From Lasiosphaeria ovina (taxonomy: Eukaryota; Ascomycota; Sordariomycetes; Sordariales; Lasiosphaeriaceae), in the NCBI GenBank assembly GCA_033439765.1, contig JAULSN010000001.1, forward strand, positions 2,976,001 through 3,040,000: 64,000 nt of DNA. The letters are read 5' to 3'. Below, in pieces: positions 1 through 11,401 of this stretch. A program made the position numbers and the translations under genes. Numbering within the stretch: position 1 is the first letter of the stretch; the number at the start of each line of letters is the position of its first letter. The notes beneath the pieces are model-generated. The model did no database searches, was not told the origin of the DNA, and saw nothing but the letters and a program-made list of their open reading frames with translations.

Positions 1-265
1 CAATGGCTAGATCGCAATCACAAGACTATGATAAGCCTCTTTCCCTCTTGCTTACCTCCTTACGGTGAGCCCAGCTATATTGGCCTTAGATAGCAAAAGC
101 AAAGCAACGACTTATGCGAAGGGAGCAGCTTCTACAAAGGAACAAACACGGACGGGGAAAGAGGATGACATGAGGTTGGCCAGGTTGGTTGACACTTGGC
201 AGATCAATCTCTCTCATGACTCGCATAGCTAGGGTATTATTAAACTGAATAATAAACCAAAAAAG

Positions 266-273
266 AAAAAAAA
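266..273 (-). terminator. RNA polymerase III T-run terminator of 5S rRNA
   Basis: Eight consecutive T on the minus strand follow the 5S 3' end after one or two bases. A second run of six T comes after a single C (259-264), giving a strong pol III stop with a backup. Confidence 0.85.
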
Positions 274-274
274 G

Positions 275-393
275 ACATACAACACCAGGGATTCGCTGGT
301 CGTCACCGACCCAACTACTAGTCTGGCCCTCATCAGCTTATCTATGGGAGAGCGGACGGGATCCCGAGTTTTCTAATGGGTATGGTCGTATGT
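275..393 (-). rRNA. 5S ribosomal RNA
   Basis: Read on the minus strand, the 119-nt stretch starts with ACATACGACC and ends with GTTGTATGT, so the ends pair as helix I of 5S rRNA. The interior carries recognisable fungal 5S blocks: CTCGGGATCCCGTCCGCTC, the AGTAGTTGGGTCGGTGACGA core and CAGCGAATCCCTGGTG. It resembles the Neurospora crassa 5S rRNA as I remember it, with few differences. It is a solitary copy outside an rDNA repeat, which is how 5S genes are arranged in many Pezizomycotina. It is transcribed by RNA polymerase III from internal control elements plus an upstream TATA. The 3' end is placed just before the T-run and could shift by 1-2 nt. Confidence 0.95.
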
Positions 394-1159
394 GGAAGAC
401 CTAGGTCGTAAACGATGCTATATGCGGGTTTGCAAATCGGCAGGTATCTGTGGCACAGAGGACTAGTCTGCGCGCTGTGGTCTTAAGCCACGCGGAAGAG
501 CCGAAGACGCGTGCCACCCTATGCGGACACGAAAATGCGAGTCCGGGGGGGGGGGGTCCTAATCGTGATTGTGCTACGGACAGACGAAGTTGGATATGAA
601 AAGGAAGTTGGCGGCCTGATCGCCGAGTTCTGCCGACGTCGCAAAGGTAACCTGCTGGTTTAAAAACGCGAGATTGCTGAAATACATGGTGCGACGCTCT
701 GGATGCAACGACCCGGCTGTGTCTAGATGTCATATCCTTTTGTGCTTTGGTTCTTGAGACAATGTTGTTTTTTTGTGTTAATGAATGAATGGATGAAAAG
801 GGGGTTGTCAACAGGGTTGAAGATGGGAGGGGTCAGGGGTAACTAAATGCCAAGCTTTACATGGGCGCTGCACAAGGCCGACACAAGCACTATCTATTTA
901 AGTTGCTCCAATGGATCTGTAAAAATAAACCCCACCTCACCTCTGCCCGGTGTAACGGTGTTTTTTTGCCCCGCCATCCACTTATTGCGGTTCTTGGGAG
1001 TCGCGAAATCCCCCCACCTTCCACCTCGTGTTGCCGCCTACCTAGGCTGCCCACCTCGAGCTTCGAACTCCAGAGCTTCTAGGAACAAAAAAGGGTACCG
1101 CAAAATTTCGCTCGTTTTTCTCGCTGCTATTCCTAGCCGCGGTGGGGTCGGCTCGCAAA
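394..1159. other. Intergenic, 5S rRNA to KAP120
   Basis: No convincing gene is seen. There is a run of 12 G at 545-556. The stretch from about 840 to the KAP120 start is pyrimidine-rich on the plus strand and is probably the KAP120 promoter and 5' leader. Open frames here lack recognisable protein similarity. Confidence 0.6.
419..422 (-). promoter_or_regulatory. Upstream TATA element of the 5S rRNA gene
   Basis: A TATA lies on the minus strand at -26 to -29 relative to the 5S start at 393. Neurospora 5S genes are known to need a TATA box at about this spacing in addition to internal elements, and the position matches. Confidence 0.75.
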
Positions 1160-4100
1160 ATGAGCTTCGCAATCGAAGTGCCCGGCGAGGCGGCTCCTCT
1201 GAGCATCTTTGAGCTGGGAAGAGCCCTCGAAGCCGCTGCCACTTCAACCGACAACGCCCAGAGACAGTCGGCCGGACAGCAGCTCCAAGCCTGGGAAGTC
1301 CAGCCAAACTATTATTCTACTCTCCAGGTAACAGACACCAGCATATGTCTCTTGTCCAATAAGTCCTTCCTCGAGAACTCCCCTCTGACCTGACTTGGTG
1401 CGCCGTCCACAGACCATATTCCTGGACAAGTCACTGCGCAACGAGATCCGCTTTCTCGCCATTATCCTAATCAAGAACGGCATCGAGAAATACTGGAGGC
1501 GCTCTGTTAAGAACTCGCTCAAGCCCCTAGAGAAGAACCTGATCCGCTCCCGGCTGTTCCAGGGCTCGATAGACGAGGAGGAGAAGAACTTGTCGCTGCA
1601 CAATGCTCTCGTAACTGCCAAGCTTGTTCGGATAGACTACCCAACTGAGTGGCCCGACGCCGTACCCATGATTATCAACATAACGAGATCTTCAAAAGAT
1701 GGAAACCCGGTACATCTGGGCGGCGCGCTGCTGCTGCTGCTCCGTGTCGTCAAGGAGCTGGCCACAGCGCGCATGCGGCATTCACAGACCACGCTGCAGG
1801 CAATAACACCCGAGCTCGTCCAGCTGCTGGGCGAGATATACACGGCCAAGACTGCTTACTGGCAGGATTTCTTCACCAAGGGCCGCGGGGAGGAAGACGA
1901 TGCCGACTACGCGATGCAGAACAGCTTGACAGCCCTCAAGATCTTGCGCCGGCTCGTAATTATTGGCTACGAGCAACCGCACACAGACAACATGGTCCGA
2001 GAGTTCTGGTCTCTGTCGCAGAACCAATTCGACCAGTTCCTTCGCGGGGTCAGCCACGAGTCGTGGATCCCAATCCCCTACCAAGACGTGGTCGGCAAGC
2101 ACCTCGTCCAGTTCACTAAGCTGCACATCGACATGTGCGAAAGCCGGCCTGCGAGCTTCCCCCTCCTGCCAAACTCGATTCCCCTCGTCGGCGCATATTG
2201 GAATCTCGTCAAAGATTTCTCAGACGTTTTTGAGAAGTCCGGTGGCATCAAGCAGTCCTCTACCACGCCAGCGGGGAATCCCAAGCACGAAGGGCCCTTA
2301 TCAGAGAAACTCGCGCTCAAGGGTCTCCTGTTGATACGGAGCTGTATAGCTACTGCCTATCGGCCAGCACAAACGTTTAAGTACCGGAGCGTCGAGGCTA
2401 AAATTCTAGAGAAGCAGGCTATAGAGGCCATCAAGACAGATTTGCTGACCAAGGACCTGCTCTACGAGATGGTCCAGGTCATAATCAGCAAGTTGTTCAT
2501 CTTTCGCAAGTCAGATCTCGACGCCTGGGAGGAAGACCCCGAGGGCTGGGAAGCCCAGGAGGCCAACGAAGGCCAGGCGTACGAATGGGCTGTCCGACCG
2601 TGCGCCGAGAGGCTGCTCGTCGATCTCCTCATTCATTATCCAGACCTGCACCAACCGCTACTTACTTACTGTGAGCTGGCAATCAAGGTCCAAATGGACA
2701 TCGTTACCAAGGAGGCAGCGTACTGCGCGCTGGGCTGTGCCGCCATCACTGTTAACAAGGAATTCGACTTTGACCAGTTCCTGAATGCGACGCTGGTCAA
2801 CGACGTGCAGATTGATGACACGATGGCCAAGCTGCTCCGTCGTCGGATAGCAATTCTTTTGAGCCAATGGGCGCCCGTCAAGATGGTTCCGACTAGCTGG
2901 GCCGTCGTTTACGGGCTCTTCCGGCATCTGATGAACCCAGACGACAAGCACAACGACGAAGTTGTGCGCATCACATCAGCCCGCCAGTTCAAGCATATCG
3001 TCGACGACTTTGGGTTCGACGCAGAGGCTTTCCTTCCATATGCATCCGACTATTTCAACCTCCTGACTGGTCTCCTCCAGGAGGTGGATAGCGACGAGGC
3101 GAAGCTTGCGTTGCTGGAGACTCTCAGGCTTATTGTGACACGAATGGACGAGCACGTCTCGCAATTCGGAGACGCCATTATGGCAACCCTGCCTAAGCTC
3201 TGGGAAGCATCCGGAAGCGAAGAGTACATGATCAAGCAAGCGGTACTCGCAATCATGTCCTCGTTGGTCATGGCAATGCATGGCGAGTCCCAGCGGTACC
3301 AAGGTACCATCACCCCACTGCTCCGAGAGGCAATGAACCCCGATTCCGCCCTCAACCTTCACCTCATCGAAGAGTCGGTGGAGCTTTGGAAATCCATGTT
3401 GATGCAGAGCACGCCGCCCATCAACTCCGAAGTCACACAACTAGTGGAACTGGCCCTGCCACTTCTGCAGTATTCATCCGAAGTATCAAAGAGTTGCCTT
3501 GAGATCGTTAAAAACTACATAATTCTCGCCCCAAGCGAGATGCTGAGCGACGGCCTTCGACGTCCGACTTTGATAGCATTGAAAGAAACACTAGACGCAA
3601 CGAGCCGAGCAAAGGCCCATCTCGGTGTGACCTCAATAGATTATATTATCCGCTCGGCGGAAGCACTAGGCGGCTCCCAGGGTGTTTCGGTTGTCGTTCA
3701 GGACATGATGGAAACTGGTATTCTCGTGAATATCTTTGAAGGCCTCCACAGCGCGTGGGAGGCCAGTCAGACAGTGGGCCCCAACAAGAAGAAGAGCAAA
3801 ATCAACAGCCTCAACGAGACGGACTACTTCGCCATACTAGCCCGTATCGCGGTGGCGGACCCTGCCGTCTTTGCCACCATGCTCTCCGGGCTCGGCAACG
3901 GCCTCGAGTCGGTCTGGTCGTGGCTTGCTATGCGGTGGTTTGCCAACTTTGACAGCATGAGCGACATCAACCGCCAGAAGCTCTCGTGCCTAGCGCTGAC
4001 ACGACTCTGCGAGCTGCCGAATCCGATGCAGGACCTCGTCCTTGCACGCCTGCAGGACTTCTTGTCCATGTGGACCAGCGTCGTCACGGAGTTGACGGAC

Positions 4101-4367
4101 GACCCCGACGGGCGCGACTGCCTAGTCTGGGACCAGCTGCCCAGCAACGCCTACGACACCCCCCTCGACGTGTACGAGTGCCAGGCCGCCGCCAAGGATC
4201 CGGTGCACGCCGTCGCCGCGCTCGAGTTTGTCAACCTCAGGCTGCGCGACCTCGTGCAGAGAGCCGGCGGCGAGCAGGCCTTTGAGGCCAACTGGGCTGT
4301 CAATGTCGACAAGGAGGTTTTGGCGGGGTTCCAGAGACTCGGACAGCCGAGGCAGATGGGTGAATGA
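1160..4367 (+). CDS. KAP120: Importin-beta family karyopherin, Kap120/importin-11 type
   Basis: The predicted 1040-aa nuclear transport receptor has two exons, 1160-1327 and 1413-4367. The 85-nt intron (GTAACA...CACAG) joins codon 56 (CAG) to ACC in frame. The whole protein is HEAT-repeat-like helical sequence. The N-terminal part (about residues 30-110), with the SLRNEIRFLAIILIKNGIEKYWRR stretch, is the importin-beta N-terminal (RanGTP-binding) domain. An acidic loop (EDPEGWEAQEANEGQAYEW) around residues 390-410 is typical of the importin-11 group. Length agrees with yeast Kap120 and human importin-11. The known role of the family is nuclear import of ribosome-assembly and ubiquitin-pathway cargo at the nuclear pore. 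The start has the first in-frame ATG close to the conserved N-terminus. The assignment to Kap120 rather than another karyopherin is from overall pattern and length. Confidence 0.88.
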
Positions 4368-6711
<2,344 letters not shown>

Positions 6712-7506
6712 GGGTGGCGGTGGCCGCCGCGGCGCTGTCGCTGCTGCGCGCCTTGTCGTGCCGCCGCCGCCGCCGCCGCCGCTTCTGCTTCCTGCTGCTG
6801 CTCCGAGAACCTGGCTCGGTTGTGAGAGAATATGCAACGGGCTGAACGAACGAGCGAGCGAGCTTGAAGCTAGTGACTAGCGTCGGTGTGGCGGCGGCGG
6901 TGGCGGCGGCGACGGAAATGGACAATGACTGTACCTTGTGAATGTGCATGGCATGGCTGGCATGGCTGGCAGGCGCGAGGCGGGGTACGTCATCGGGAAA
7001 CGTGTCTCATGTGGTTTTGTGTGTTGGGTTAGGTGATGATGTATGCGTGTGCCATATGTGAAAGAGGCGCATGTCCCTGCATAGGAATTCCATCTTTCCT
7101 TTATTTCTAGTTTTCACGTCCATCCATCCATCCATCCATCCAATCGTCTTTAGCCCATATGTTATTATCGTCCCCTTTCCTTTTCATTAAAGAAAGAAAG
7201 TCATAGAAATATCAATGTCATTGGGGAATGAATGAATCGGATGATTGATTATATGCCAGTGCGGGGGGGAGAAATGAAAAAGAAAAACGAGATAATCTTT
7301 CTTTTTCATAAATCGGGATGGCTTCCGCAACTACCATTACTCCATATCGTAACTTTACACTGCCCAGACAAACATGGCTGCTCGATATGCATAAAATCAG
7401 ATTTCTGTTCGGGTTCTATCCCCGTATGGGCACACCAGACGAACCAACGCCCTTCTCCTTAGATTTTGTGTCTGACCTGGTGGTGTGTGGGTGGTGCTGG
7501 GAATAA

Positions 7507-7524
7507 CCCCCCCCCCCCCCCCCC
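7507..7524. repeat. Homopolymer C18
   Basis: Eighteen consecutive C lie in the convergent intergenic region. The true length is likely to be uncertain in sequencing. Confidence 0.95.
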
Positions 7525-7731
7525 AGAAATATTTTGATCGGGTAAATGTGTATGGTTACACATGTATTGCATAACATCTTTCTCGTCTACCTTCCTTGAG
7601 GCGGACTACATCTGCACAGTACCTACCTTCTTCTTGTTATTTTAATTTTTGGCTATTCCTGGTGTCGCTTCTCCGACCCTCCCAACGCCGAATATACTCC
7701 AAAACCCCGAATGAATGCATGCGACTATGAC

Positions 7732-7767
7732 AATGATGACAGTGATGACAGTGATGACAGTGATGAC
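7732..7767. repeat. 9-bp minisatellite (AGTGATGAC x4)
   Basis: Four head-to-tail copies of AGTGATGAC are present, the first being AATGATGAC. They are followed by GATGAC, 42 bp beyond the DAHP synthase stop, so probably inside its 3' UTR. Confidence 0.95.
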
Positions 7768-7814
7768 GATGACGGCGACGGCAATTCATGCACGCTGCTG
7801 ACTCGCACGACGTG

Positions 7815-9296
7815 TCACGCCGGCGGCGGCGGCGGCGGCGGGGCGCCGTCCTTGTCCTTGCGCTCGCAGCGGTAGTGGTCGGCGATCAGAAAGGCCAGCT
7901 CGAGGGCCTGCTTCTCGTTGAGGCGCGGGTCGCAGAAGCTGGTGTAGTTCGTGGAGAGGTCGTCCTCGTCGAGGCCCTCGCTGCCGCCGAGGCACTCGGT
8001 GACGGCGTCGCCCGTCAGCTCGAGGTGGACACCGCCCAGGAAGCTGCGCTGCTCCTTGTGGATGCGCAGCGTCTGCTGCAGCTCGCTGAAGATGTCGCTG
8101 AAGGCGCGCGTCTTCACGCCGGCCGCGCCCACGCTCTGCGTGTTGCCGTGCATGGGGTCGCACTGCCACACCACGGTGCGCGCGTACTCGCTGTCCTCGA
8201 CGGCGCGGATGTGGCCCGGCAGCAGCGATGCGACCTGGCCCGCGCCGTACCGCGTGATCAGCGTGATCTTGCCGGCCTCGCGCCACGGGTTGAGCCGCCG
8301 CAGCAGCGCCAGCAGGTCCGACGCGGGCGTCGTCGGCCCGACCTTGACGCCGATGGGGTTTGCGATGCCGCGGAAGAACTCGACGTGCGCGCCGTCGATC
8401 TGCCGCGTGCGGTCGCCGATCCACAAAAAGTGCGCCGACGTGTCGTAGTACTCCTTGGCGGGGCGGACGGTGGCGGCGGCGGCGGCGGGAGAAGGGGGGA
8501 GGGGGTTGTCCAGCAGGCGGGTCAGACTCTGCTCGTAGTCTAGCAGCAGGCCCTCGTGGCTCGTAAACAGGTCGACCGTGTCGAGCTTGTCGGTCTTGTC
8601 GGCGCCGACGGTGTGCATGAAGCGCAGCATGTCGGTCAGGAAGCTGACGGCCTCGGAGTACTTCGCCTTGAGGACGGGGTCGCGCACGTGGCCCAGGCCC
8701 CAGTCGAGGGGCCGGTGCAGGTCGGCGATGCCCGAGGAGATGGCGGTGCGGATGTAGTTGAGGGTGGCGGCCGAGTGGTGGTAGGCGCGGACGAGGCGGG
8801 AGGGGTCGAGGTCGCGCTCGTCGAGGTGGAAGCCGTTGAGGATGTCGCCGCGGAACGAGGGCACCTGGCGGCCGTCGACCGTCTCCATGGGGCTGGAGCG
8901 GGGCTTGGCGTACTGGCCGGCCATGCGGCCGATGCGGACGACGCGCTTGTCGGCGCCCCAGATGAGCACCAGGCTCATCTGCAGGAGCAGCTTGATCTTG
9001 GACTCGATGGCGCCCTGCTCGCAGTAGTCGAAGAGCTCGGCGCAGTCGCCGCCCTGCAGCAGGAAGGCCTCGCCGCGGGCCACATCGCCGAGGTGGGCCT
9101 TGAGCCGGGCGATCTCGCGCGGGTGCACAATGGGCGGCAGCCGCCTCAGCTCGGACAGCGACTTGGAGAGGGCGGCCGGGTCCGGGTAGTCGGGCGCCTG
9201 CCGGATGGGCTTGGACCTCCACGAGTCGGGCGTCCACTCGTCCACGTCGGCGGCGGAAGCCGGTGCGGGAGTGGTGCGGGTGTGACTCATTGTCAT
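7815..9296 (-). CDS. 3-deoxy-D-arabino-heptulosonate-7-phosphate synthase, class II (plant type)
   Basis: A single-exon 493-aa enzyme condensing phosphoenolpyruvate and erythrose-4-phosphate, the first step of the shikimate pathway. The class II signature is clear: PDSWRSKPIRQAPDYPD near the N-terminus, LLQGGDCAELFDYC at about residues 79-92 (metal-ligand Cys), RIGRMAGQYAKPRS near 125, HEGLLLDYEQ near 250, FLWIGDRTRQIDGAHVEFFRGI and NPIGVKVGPTT near 295-330, and WQCDPMHGNT near 380. Length fits the family. The frame stays open upstream only through a TTG, so the first ATG (9296) is chosen. A second ATG lies two codons on (9290). A Gly/Pro/Ala-rich stretch with consecutive Ala lies around residue 270-280. 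The protein ends in a run of eight Pro before PA. A perfect Gcn4/CPC1 site lies 92 bp upstream. Confidence 0.95.
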   Translation of the reverse strand: MTMSHTRTTPAPASAADVDEWTPDSWRSKPIRQAPDYPDPAALSKSLSELRRLPPIVHPREIARLKAHLGDVARGEAFLLQGGDCAELFDYCEQGAIESKIKLLLQMSLVLIWGADKRVVRIGRMAGQYAKPRSSPMETVDGRQVPSFRGDILNGFHLDERDLDPSRLVRAYHHSAATLNYIRTAISSGIADLHRPLDWGLGHVRDPVLKAKYSEAVSFLTDMLRFMHTVGADKTDKLDTVDLFTSHEGLLLDYEQSLTRLLDNPLPPSPAAAAATVRPAKEYYDTSAHFLWIGDRTRQIDGAHVEFFRGIANPIGVKVGPTTPASDLLALLRRLNPWREAGKITLITRYGAGQVASLLPGHIRAVEDSEYARTVVWQCDPMHGNTQSVGAAGVKTRAFSDIFSELQQTLRIHKEQRSFLGGVHLELTGDAVTECLGGSEGLDEDDLSTNYTSFCDPRLNEKQALELAFLIADHYRCERKDKDGAPPPPPPPA

Positions 9297-10014
9297 TGTG
9301 GGATGTGGCCGCAACTCTTCGTGGAAGAGCTTCTTTGCGTATATCCGGAGTATGAGACTGGGGTGTGAGTCTGAGTCTGAGTCTGAGTGAGTCAGTCACC
9401 TCAAGCTGGGTGGGATAGCTGAGTGAGTGCCTCGAGGAGATGTTCTGAATTGAATAGCGGCACAGGAAGAGGCAGAGCAAAAGCTGAAACCCCAATGGCA
9501 AAACAAGAATGCTACAGAGAGAAAAGGAGAAGAAAAGAGAAAAAGACTTACCAGTCCGTCGAGAGTCGCGGGCTTTCTCTTCGGGCCTCGTGGCTTTGAG
9601 ACTCTGCTGCAACTGTGACTAACAAGGAAAGCGGGTGAGAAGAAATGCTCACCAACGGGATGAAAAACAGCTTGTAAGGGAGCCCTGTCATACGACGAAG
9701 GAATTGGCCAATCAGGATTGGGCAGGGCCCCTGTCCATGCACGACAGCTGCCCAAGGCTTTCCAGGGCCTAGCGCACCGGGCAGCGGCAACCCCACCCAC
9801 CCCACGTTGGTGCTGTGCTGTGGGGCTGGGCTGGAGGTTTGGGTTGACAACCCGAGAAAGAAAGGAACGAACGTTGAAGTGAACCCAATTTTCGAAGTGA
9901 ACGTCTAGACAAACAAACCACGACAAAAACAGCAGCCCACCACTGCATCCCTATTACGCAACCCGGGCCGACTTTGAAAAAAGCAGAAAAACACACACAC
10001 ACACACACGCCAAA
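9297..10014. other. Divergent promoter region, DAHP synthase and HYPK-like gene
   Basis: About 720 bp lie between two divergently transcribed starts. It contains the CPC1 site, a TGACTAAC near 9614, and an (AC)9 tract at 9991-10008 ending six bases before the HYPK-like ATG. No additional gene is seen. Confidence 0.6.
9388..9394. promoter_or_regulatory. Gcn4/CPC1 (cross-pathway control) binding site TGAGTCA
   Basis: A perfect TGAGTCA palindrome lies 92 bp upstream of the DAHP synthase ATG, at the end of a CTGAGT/GAGTCT repeat (about 9366-9394). TGA[C/G]TCA is the established site of the amino-acid starvation activator Gcn4/CPC-1, and aromatic amino-acid genes are classic targets. Function here is inferred from sequence and context. 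Confidence 0.65.
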
Positions 10015-10495
10015 ATGGCCGAAGACAGACAACCCGCCAACGTCGTCGCGGGCGCGGCGGTCGACGTCGACGACGAGATCGACCCGGCGGTGGCGGCAGC
10101 CAAGTCGGCCGAGGACCGCAAGGCGGCGGCGGCGCTGTCCAAGCTGGACACGCACGGCGAGGACGACGCGGGGCCGGCGCGCGAGGTGGACCAGGAGGCG
10201 GTGCTGAACGCCATGAACTCGCTGGGCGCGGGCGGCGGCGGCGTCGGCAAGCTCAGCGCGGCCGACGACAAGAAGAAGGAGGCCCTGCGGAGGGTCAAGG
10301 TGGACGCGGCCGACGTGGCGCTTCTGGTAGGCCCCCTCTCCCTGTGATTCACTTTCACGCCTGGCTGACCAATTTTCTCCAAACAAATAGGTGGACGAGC
10401 TCGACCTGTCCAAGGCCAAGGCGACGGAGCTGCTCAAGGCACACGAGGGCGACGCAGTCAGGGCGATGCGGGCATTCATTACACCGGTGTTTTGA
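10015..10495 (+). CDS. HYPK-like protein (NAC-alpha UBA-like domain)
   Basis: Two exons, 10015-10326 and 10391-10495, encode 138 aa. The 64-nt intron is GTAGGC...AATAG. The N-terminal two thirds is Ala/Asp-rich and low in order. The C-terminal third (KEALRRVKVDAADVALLVDEL, DLSKAKATELLKAHEGDAVRAMRAFI) is the UBA-like fold shared by NAC-alpha and HYPK. The overall size is close to human HYPK (about 129 aa). HYPK binds the ribosome-associated N-terminal acetyltransferase NatA (Naa15/Naa10) and regulates it, and has chaperone activity. The role in this fungus is inferred from the family. The domain boundary lies across the intron, which supports the join. Confidence 0.85.
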
Positions 10496-11401
10496 GGAGC
10501 CACGGGCCCGCAAACAAAAAAAAGGAAATAAAACCGGGTTTGGCGCTGCCAGCGGGTAGAGATCCAGGTGGTTTGCGCGCCGTGTGGTCAGCATATGAAG
10601 GCAGGGCGTTGCTATACACATATAGACGCGTATTGAGATGCGTGTGACCTTTAATGGCGGGACGGGGGTGTGCTTCTGTATTTTTGGCGCCCATAGACTA
10701 ATTGCATGCCCAGCGGCTCTTTGAAGCAAGACAAGACAAGACTCCAAGGACTGGCGACTGGGAAGTAAGACGCAGTATCATACCAAAGCACACAGCAACA
10801 CGAATATCAAACACTCGGAAAAGAAATCAAGTATCTAGGTAGGTACCAAGGTAGTAAGTAAACAACGACGTAAAAGCCGCCCAAAACAAGCCCAGCAGCG
10901 CCAGCAGCCAACCAACCGACCGACCTACCAACCAACCAACCAACCAACCAACCACCCAGCCCACGGAATAAAAACAGGCCATCGGTCTTGACGACGGTAG
11001 AAGATCTAAGAATGAGTGACCCGCAGACCGAAACAGGTACAAAAAGGGGCCAGCCAAGGTAAAGTAAGTACAAGCGTACAGGTGCGTACGCACAGCGAGA
11101 GGAATATGTACTCTGTGACTGAAGGAAGACAATCTGACAAACCCCCAACGGTCCCACCGAAAACACCAGGAGAAAAAGAGCAGAAAAAGATTTAAATAAA
11201 AAAAAACCCCCGAAAGGCGAGTGCTGTGGCCTCCATCACTCCAAAGAGCAAAATAAAAAAGAGACCAACCAACCACCCGGCAATTCTGAACATATTACAA
11301 GGGCAACTAGGTAATCACAAACCCCCACCACTCTCATTCACTCACTCTCTCACCCTCTCACCCTCTCACCCCCTCCCCACTCTCTGTCTCTCTCTGCGTA
11401 T
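10496..11401. other. Intergenic between convergent HYPK-like and BRCT genes
   Basis: No gene is seen. It contains an (ACCA)n tract at 10908-10957, a TATCTAGGTAGGTACC-type dispersed motif at 10832-10855, and a CTCAC-rich pyrimidine stretch at about 11330-11396. Confidence 0.6.

Larger units (their letters stand above)
6712..7814. other. Intergenic between convergent epimerase and DAHP synthase genes
   Basis: No gene is seen. The stretch holds the two 3' UTRs and several simple repeats: a GCC run at about 6760-6782, CATC repeats at 7121-7140, 18 consecutive C at 7507-7524, and a 9-bp tandem repeat at 7732-7767. Confidence 0.6.

Noticed and set aside
1038..1085. tRNA-like B box (GTTCGAAGC on the minus strand)
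   Set aside because: The T-stem pairs poorly, and no A box or matching acceptor stem lies at the right distance; it lies in the KAP120 promoter.
7786..9612. 608-codon open frame on the minus strand in another frame over DAHP synthase
   Set aside because: Arg/Pro-rich frame shadow typical of GC-rich coding DNA; the overlapping frame has clear class II DAHP synthase motifs.
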